Of a DNA stretch of 64,000 bases, positions 59,925 through 64,000 are shown piece by piece. Every line of letters begins with the position of its first letter. Position 1 is the first letter of the stretch. The notes beneath the pieces are model-generated. The model ran no database searches. It was not told the origin of the DNA and saw nothing but the letters and a program-made list of their open reading frames with translations. Origin of the DNA: Leptolinea sp. HRD-7 (GTDB lineage Bacteria > Chloroflexota > Anaerolineae > Anaerolineales > Anaerolineaceae); contig AP024710.1 in the NCBI GenBank assembly GCA_024363285.1, forward strand, positions 1,830,001 through 1,894,000, given 5' to 3'. Both the position numbers and the translations under genes were made by a program.

Positions 59925-60317
59925 ATGGAAAGAATTCAAAACAACCTGTTAAGCGACACATATAACTTGATGCAATTGGCTCGAGAAACTGCCCGAATTA
60001 AAGGCAGCCAGCATACCGCAGACAAACTAACGCCAGTTGTCAGTCAGCTAAAAGAGTTGGTCAACCAACAACAGGCACCGTTATCATCTGCTCCAACCGG
60101 AATATTAGCCCAGGATGATTTTCAAAGTTTGCTCAATGTTGAAAAGAAAAGCAACTCAAATTCCATTTCTGACGCTCGCGAACGCAATCAGGTGATTGTT
60201 GCCATGGCATCTGGTGGCATGTCAGAGGTCGATATCGCCCGTCAGATGGGGATGCCGCGTGATGAAGTTCGCATGGTGGTGAACCTTGCGAATTCCAACA
60301 GCAGGAGGATCGTATGA
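59925..60317 (+). CDS. Small helix-turn-helix protein, SwrB/DUF6115-like C-terminal region
   Basis: The 130-residue protein has a coiled N-terminal half and a C-terminal helix-turn-helix (residues ~88-125: QVIVAMASGGMSEVDIARQMGMPRDEVRMVVNLAN). That segment resembles the C-terminal end of SwrB/DUF6115 proteins, which follow sigD in Bacillus and help FliP assembly. Unlike SwrB it has no N-terminal membrane helix. GAGGAGA precedes the ATG. Its stop overlaps the next start by 4 bp. The resemblance is from memory of the motif pattern and needs a search. Confidence 0.55.
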   Translation: MERIQNNLLSDTYNLMQLARETARIKGSQHTADKLTPVVSQLKELVNQQQAPLSSAPTGILAQDDFQSLLNVEKKSNSNSISDARERNQVIVAMASGGMSEVDIARQMGMPRDEVRMVVNLANSNSRRIV

Positions 60318-61105
60318 TTAAAGGTTTTTATTCCGCCGCGTCTGCCATGGTCACTAACATGCGGCGCCAGATGATCTTAACGCATAATATTGACAACCTG
60401 GATACCCCCGGTTTCAAACAGATACTTACATCTATGGATGAGTTTGAAACCACATCGGTCTCACGGCAAAACCAGTTTCAAACCTCACCCGAATTACCGG
60501 CGGTTCTCCGCAGTCTTGGATATAACAAAGTCTCCCGGGTGGGTGACCTGGGACTTGGTGTGATGTCAAAAACGGATACATCGGATTTTTCTGAAGGTGC
60601 TATACAGGTAAGCACGCGCGATCTTGATGTAGCGGTTCTTGGAAATGGTTTCTTTCGAATTCAAACACCAGCCGGAGAACGGTACACCAAAGACGGAAGA
60701 TTTATCAAAGATGCGACCGGAGTTTTAAAAACTGTTGACGGTAATAACGTTCTCTCCGAAGGCGGCGGGACAATCACTCTGCCCAACGGGCAAATTTCAA
60801 TTTCCACTGATGGACAAATTTCTGTCGATGGTGTCAACGTGGCAAAACTGGGTGTGGCTTATTTTGAGGATCCCGCGACATCTCTTAAACGTGATGGCGA
60901 GAACACCTTCACAGGAGAAGGCGCTCAAATGGGCAGCTCTAAAGTGACCGTTCGTCAGTATGCCCTTGAATCGAGCAATTCCGATCTTACACAGATTATG
61001 ACCCAGATGATCCAGGTTAACCGAGCGTATGAAGCCGCTCAACGTCTGGTTCAAAATCAGGATAGCCTGCTCGGGCAGTCTATCAATACTCTTGGAAAGT
61101 TCTAG
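60314..61105 (+). CDS. Flagellar basal-body rod protein (FlgF/FlgG type)
   Basis: The 263-residue protein has the N-terminal rod motif (MIKGFYSAASAMVTNMRRQ, then NIDNLDTPGF), the LDVAVLGNGFFRIQTP core and the C-terminal coiled segment QMIQVNRAYEAAQRLVQNQD. It is one of two rod/hook-like paralogues in tandem; the first may be FlgF and the second FlgG, or reverse. CAGGAGG precedes the ATG. Confidence 0.9.
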   Translation: MIKGFYSAASAMVTNMRRQMILTHNIDNLDTPGFKQILTSMDEFETTSVSRQNQFQTSPELPAVLRSLGYNKVSRVGDLGLGVMSKTDTSDFSEGAIQVSTRDLDVAVLGNGFFRIQTPAGERYTKDGRFIKDATGVLKTVDGNNVLSEGGGTITLPNGQISISTDGQISVDGVNVAKLGVAYFEDPATSLKRDGENTFTGEGAQMGSSKVTVRQYALESSNSDLTQIMTQMIQVNRAYEAAQRLVQNQDSLLGQSINTLGKF

Positions 61106-61121
61106 GAACAGGAGGTAAATC

Positions 61122-61865
61122 ATGTCCTATTCATTTGGAGGGCTTTACCGGTTGGCTTCGAACGGGATGCTGGCGCGTCAGCTCAATATGGATAATATTA
61201 GCGACAACCTGGCCAATATCCATACACCCGGGTACAAACCCAATCGTATAAATTTCCAGGAATTATTAAATGACGAAAACGCTATCAGCGGGACTTTTTC
61301 TGCGAGTTCTCAGTTAGGTACAGCGCAAGGTTCATTGATAATAACCGGTAATTCAATGGATTGGGCGATCGAAGGCGACGGTTTCTTCGGGATAAAGTTA
61401 CCGGATGGAACACTGGGGTATACCCGCGATGGTACCTTCAGCCTGGATAATGCCGGAAACATTGTAAATTCTAATGGTTACAAGTTGGATTGGACTGGAA
61501 CCATCCCCGCCGACGCGGACACAGCGACAGTGGAGACCAACGGAACTGTCAAAGCACGGGTGAATGGTGTCTGGTCTGAAGTAGGTACAGTAAAACTGAC
61601 CATATTTAATAACCCTACCGGATTGGACAGCATAGGTGAGAATATCTACAAGGAAACACCCAATTCTGGAACCGCGAAACCTGGTGAACCCGGTTCAGAT
61701 CTGTATGGACGTATACGCGCGAACACCATTGAATCTTCCGCTGTCAACTATTCCGAAGAGATAACTCATCTCATTCGAACACAGCGCGGATTCCAGGCAG
61801 CCGCGAGAGCATTAACCACGACGGATACGATGGTTTCCCAGGCAATTCGTATGCGTCAGGGGTAA
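61122..61865 (+). CDS. Flagellar basal-body rod protein (second FlgF/FlgG type)
   Basis: The 247-residue protein has the rod motifs NISDNLANIHTPGYK, the core DWAIEGDGFFGIKLPDG and the C-terminal THLIRTQRGFQAAARALTTTD. It differs clearly from the preceding paralogue but shares its layout. Its stop codon TAA is the first three bases of a sigma-28 -35 element, so transcription of the next genes starts in its 3' end. CAGGAGG precedes the ATG. Confidence 0.9.
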   Translation: MSYSFGGLYRLASNGMLARQLNMDNISDNLANIHTPGYKPNRINFQELLNDENAISGTFSASSQLGTAQGSLIITGNSMDWAIEGDGFFGIKLPDGTLGYTRDGTFSLDNAGNIVNSNGYKLDWTGTIPADADTATVETNGTVKARVNGVWSEVGTVKLTIFNNPTGLDSIGENIYKETPNSGTAKPGEPGSDLYGRIRANTIESSAVNYSEEITHLIRTQRGFQAAARALTTTDTMVSQAIRMRQG

Positions 61866-61889
61866 AGTTTTTGCCACCGGTGCCGATAA
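61863..61889 (+). promoter_or_regulatory. Sigma-28 (FliA) promoter for flgM-flgN-flgK
   Basis: TAAAGTTT (61863-61870), an 11-bp spacer and GCCGATAA (61882-61889) match the sigma-28 consensus without a mismatch. The -35 overlaps the stop codon of the preceding rod gene. Transcription should begin near 61896-61898, shortly before the flgM ribosome-binding site at 61915-61919. The sigma factor itself is encoded 2 kb upstream. Confidence 0.92.
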
Positions 61890-61924
61890 TAAGAGCAGCC
61901 GAATAAGCAATACCGGAGGTAAAG

Positions 61925-62236
61925 GTGACTATGAAAATCGAGAACAATTCTGCAACCAGTATCACATCACAAAAAACTGAGAGCTTAAACTCAGTTGATC
62001 GTCTACAACTGCAGAAACCCACGTCCGCTCCGGCTGCCCGGACTACCGAGAAAGACCATGCTATTCTTTCGGATCAGGCACAATTGCTTTCCAAGGCATT
62101 AAAATCAATGGAAGGTACTCCGGAAGCCCGCATGGAAAAAGTGGAAGCGCTTCGAAGCCAGATTCTGGAAGGTCAATACCAGATTAACTACGAAGAGCTG
62201 GCCAAAAAGATGAGCGGCCTGCCGGGATTGAAGTAA
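61925..62236 (+). CDS. flgM: Anti-sigma-28 factor FlgM
   Basis: The 103-residue protein is low in structure in the first half and has the FlgM C-terminal helices that bind sigma-28 (ALKSMEGTPEARMEKVEALRSQILEGQYQINYEELAKKM). A GTG at 61925 is chosen, 5 bp after GGAGG (61915-61919); ATG 61931 is the alternative. It is the first gene after the sigma-28 promoter, so FliA drives its own inhibitor, as in many flagellar systems. Confidence 0.9.
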   Translation: MTMKIENNSATSITSQKTESLNSVDRLQLQKPTSAPAARTTEKDHAILSDQAQLLSKALKSMEGTPEARMEKVEALRSQILEGQYQINYEELAKKMSGLPGLK

Positions 62237-62295
62237 ACCCTGCCGGTTTTTCGGCAAGGATTTGATTCGCACCGGGCGGCCTGAGTGGAGGAACC

Positions 62296-62829
62296 ATGGT
62301 AGTTCAGGCACCCAGAGAAACAACACAAGAGATCATGAGCGCGATAGAAGCGATCATGGTTAATGAATTTAGAGTATGCCAGTCATTATTGACTGTTCTA
62401 CAGCAGGAACGTCAGGCACTGGTTCAAAAAGACGTGGAAACACTTTCCAACCTTGTGGACCAGAAAGAGAGTCTTCTGGATGAATTAGGCAGTGATGAAG
62501 AATCACGCCGCTCTTTGCTTGAGAAGCTGGCCCAAAACTACGGCCTTGAAAAAGAAGTACTTGGTCTGACAGATATATTACGCCGTCTTCAAATGACAGC
62601 TTCTGAACGGGTTTATCGGTTACAGGAAGGTATTGTGGCATTACAGGGAAAAATTCGTGAATTGAACCGGGCGAATCAAGCCCTGGCGGAAATGAACCTG
62701 GAACGTATTACCGCATTGCAGGAATACCTGGTTAGCCTTTATTCTTCTCCCAGTTACTATAAACCCCCAGCCGGTGTTCAGAATCCCACAATGCCTCCAG
62801 CCAGCTATGGTATGGACCAGAGGGGTTAG
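62296..62829 (+). CDS. flgN: Flagellar export chaperone FlgN
   Basis: The 177-residue, all-helical protein fits FlgN: ITQE-type start, LLTVLQQERQALVQKDVETLSNLVDQKESLLDELG in the first helices and ALAEMNLERITALQEYL later, with a Pro/Tyr-rich C-terminal tail (residues ~150-177). It chaperones FlgK and FlgL, and flgK follows after 9 bp. GGAGGAACC precedes the ATG. Confidence 0.85.
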   Translation: MVVQAPRETTQEIMSAIEAIMVNEFRVCQSLLTVLQQERQALVQKDVETLSNLVDQKESLLDELGSDEESRRSLLEKLAQNYGLEKEVLGLTDILRRLQMTASERVYRLQEGIVALQGKIRELNRANQALAEMNLERITALQEYLVSLYSSPSYYKPPAGVQNPTMPPASYGMDQRG

Positions 62830-62838
62830 GGAGGAATT

Positions 62839-64000
62839 ATGTCAGGATTTTCTGGAATTAATGTAGCGCTCCAAACCCTGCTTGCGCAGCAGGCTGCGTT
62901 GGAAATAACGCAAAATAACGTAGCCAATGCCAATACAGATGGATATCACCGTCAGCAGGCGGTTTTGAAAGCTGGTTATCCCACCCGCAGTATGGCATTC
63001 ACAAACACATCCGGTGTTCAGAATATCGGGACTGGTGTGTTTATAAGCAGCATTAAACGTTATGAATCCAATTTGATCGATGCGCAGTACCGGCGTCAGT
63101 TGGCTGATAACTCGAAATACTCCACAATGACACAATTGCTTAATGAAGTGGAGATAAGCCTGGCGGATACGTCCACCGATGGGCTTGCCAACCGGATCGA
63201 TGCCTTCTTTGCCGGTTGGCAAACTGTGGCAACTGACCCTGACCTGGCGGCTAACCGGGCTGACCTGCTTGAAACGGCACAATCACTGGTAAACGCATTT
63301 CATAACCGTATGGCCAGTCTCATCAAGATCCAAACTGACCAAAATACTATCCTCAAACAAAGGGTAGATGACATCAACGCCATCGCAAAACAATTGAGTA
63401 ATCTAAATTCTGAGATCGGACGATCTCAGACGGAAACCACACAACCTAATGCTCTGCTGGATGAACGTGACCGGTTATTAGATCAACTCGCTAACCTGGT
63501 TGGTGTAACGGTTCATGTGCAGGATAATAACGAGGTATTGGTATCTATTGGTGGGCATGCGTTGGTAAGCGGAACCAGAACTTTTACCCTTGAAGCGACT
63601 CCGGTTCCATCAAACAATAATCTGGTAAAAATCAACTGGGCAGATGACGGCGAAAAAACCGCATTGACGAACCTGACGGGTGAAGTCGGCGGAATATTAA
63701 ACGTGCGTGATACTGTGATCAAGAATCAACTTTCAAAAATGAATGACGCTGCCACATCCATTATGAACCGGGTTAACGCGCTGCACCGGTCTGGATTTGA
63801 TCTTGATGGTAACCCGGGAATAAACTTCTTTACATCCTTATCTTCTGTTGTCAATTTCTCCGGAAATCTTGATATTTACGCGGGTATTGGTGATACATAC
63901 AACGTCACACTTGATGTTCAAGATACCAGTGGCGTATCACATCAGATAGATCTGACCCTGACAAAGACAGCCACCCGCGAGTGGACATTTTCAACTACAA
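62839..64000 (+). CDS. flgK: Flagellar hook-associated protein FlgK (3' end cut by window)
   Basis: The ATG at 62839 has GGAGG five bases upstream. The 387 codons inside the window start MSGFSGINVALQTLLAQQAALEITQNN with the rod/hook motif NVANANTDGY, followed by the FlgK-type central region (EVEISLADTSTDGLANRIDAFFAGW, LNSEIGRSQTE and LDERDRLLDQLANLVGV). The end of the gene lies outside. FlgK joins hook and filament. Confidence 0.93.
   Translation, partial: MSGFSGINVALQTLLAQQAALEITQNNVANANTDGYHRQQAVLKAGYPTRSMAFTNTSGVQNIGTGVFISSIKRYESNLIDAQYRRQLADNSKYSTMTQLLNEVEISLADTSTDGLANRIDAFFAGWQTVATDPDLAANRADLLETAQSLVNAFHNRMASLIKIQTDQNTILKQRVDDINAIAKQLSNLNSEIGRSQTETTQPNALLDERDRLLDQLANLVGVTVHVQDNNEVLVSIGGHALVSGTRTFTLEATPVPSNNNLVKINWADDGEKTALTNLTGEVGGILNVRDTVIKNQLSKMNDAATSIMNRVNALHRSGFDLDGNPGINFFTSLSSVVNFSGNLDIYAGIGDTYNVTLDVQDTSGVSHQIDLTLTKTATREWTFSTT

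Noticed and set aside
1-64000. CRISPR arrays, insertion sequences, prophage genes or a replication origin
   Set aside because: No regular repeats with spacers, transposase, integrase or DnaA-box cluster were seen. The gene order looks like stable chromosome.

Overview
The window is about 64 kb of a bacterial chromosome, near 50% GC by eye, densely packed with short operons. The gene content (a group 4 membrane-bound [NiFe] hydrogenase, rubrerythrin, a DnaB-DnaD-DnaC replication block, bactofilin, lactate permease and a full flagellar export operon) suggests a strictly or facultatively anaerobic, motile bacterium. A member of Chloroflexota (Anaerolineae-like) is my best guess, but nothing here proves it. 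The flagellar gene order (flbD-motAB-fliL-fliMNOPQ-fliR-flhBAF-fliA) is of the type seen in Gram-positive and deep-branching lineages.

Layout. 1-2.1 kb: end of a group 4 hydrogenase operon (large subunit, NuoH-like membrane subunit, ferredoxin subunit, maturation protease). 2.1-2.4 kb: a gene-free stretch with its own promoter, several stem-loops and a terminator, a candidate stand-alone ncRNA. 2.4-7.0 kb: single genes for transport, CPBP protease, beta-hydroxyacid dehydrogenase, HEAT protein and a response regulator with a degenerate receiver, plus tRNA-Val(CAC). 7.2-11.4 kb: bifunctional nuclease, DnaB, DnaD-like protein and a double-headed DnaC-like ATPase. 11.4-19.5 kb, minus strand: MFS transporter, a DUF92-PEBP fusion, and a cell-surface/glycan block (DegT aminotransferase, NeuD-like acyltransferase, NAD-epimerase, bactofilin) with a 3-methyladenine glycosylase. 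19.7-28.6 kb: rubrerythrin, lactate permease, ErcA-like iron alcohol dehydrogenase overlapping a PAS-GAF-HD-GYP protein, HAD phosphatase, VOC protein and RecQ.

28.6-39.9 kb, minus strand: an apparent purine uptake and oxidation operon. A GntR/HutC regulator is followed by two nucleoside-type ABC permeases, a BMP-family binding protein, a double ABC ATPase and the three subunits of a xanthine-dehydrogenase-type molybdoenzyme; an OFA-type anion transporter lies downstream. 40.3-43.2 kb: M28 peptidase lipoprotein, HEAT protein and secreted beta-propeller. 43.3-46.2 kb: two-component pair.

46.3-64 kb: a long co-directional motility operon covering motor, C-ring, export gate, FlhF, sigma-28, basal-body rod proteins, FlgM, FlgN and the first part of FlgK. 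It carries an HDOD protein and a CheY-like receiver between fliQ and fliR, has no flhG after flhF, and has a textbook sigma-28 promoter overlapping the stop codon of the second rod gene, which should drive flgM-flgN-flgK. The observations I rate most worth checking are the orphan structured RNA (2.17-2.41 kb), the tandem DnaC, the DUF92-PEBP fusion that keeps an internal ribosome-binding site, the perfect inverted repeat around the ercA promoter, and the possible split SwrB-like pair flanking fliA.
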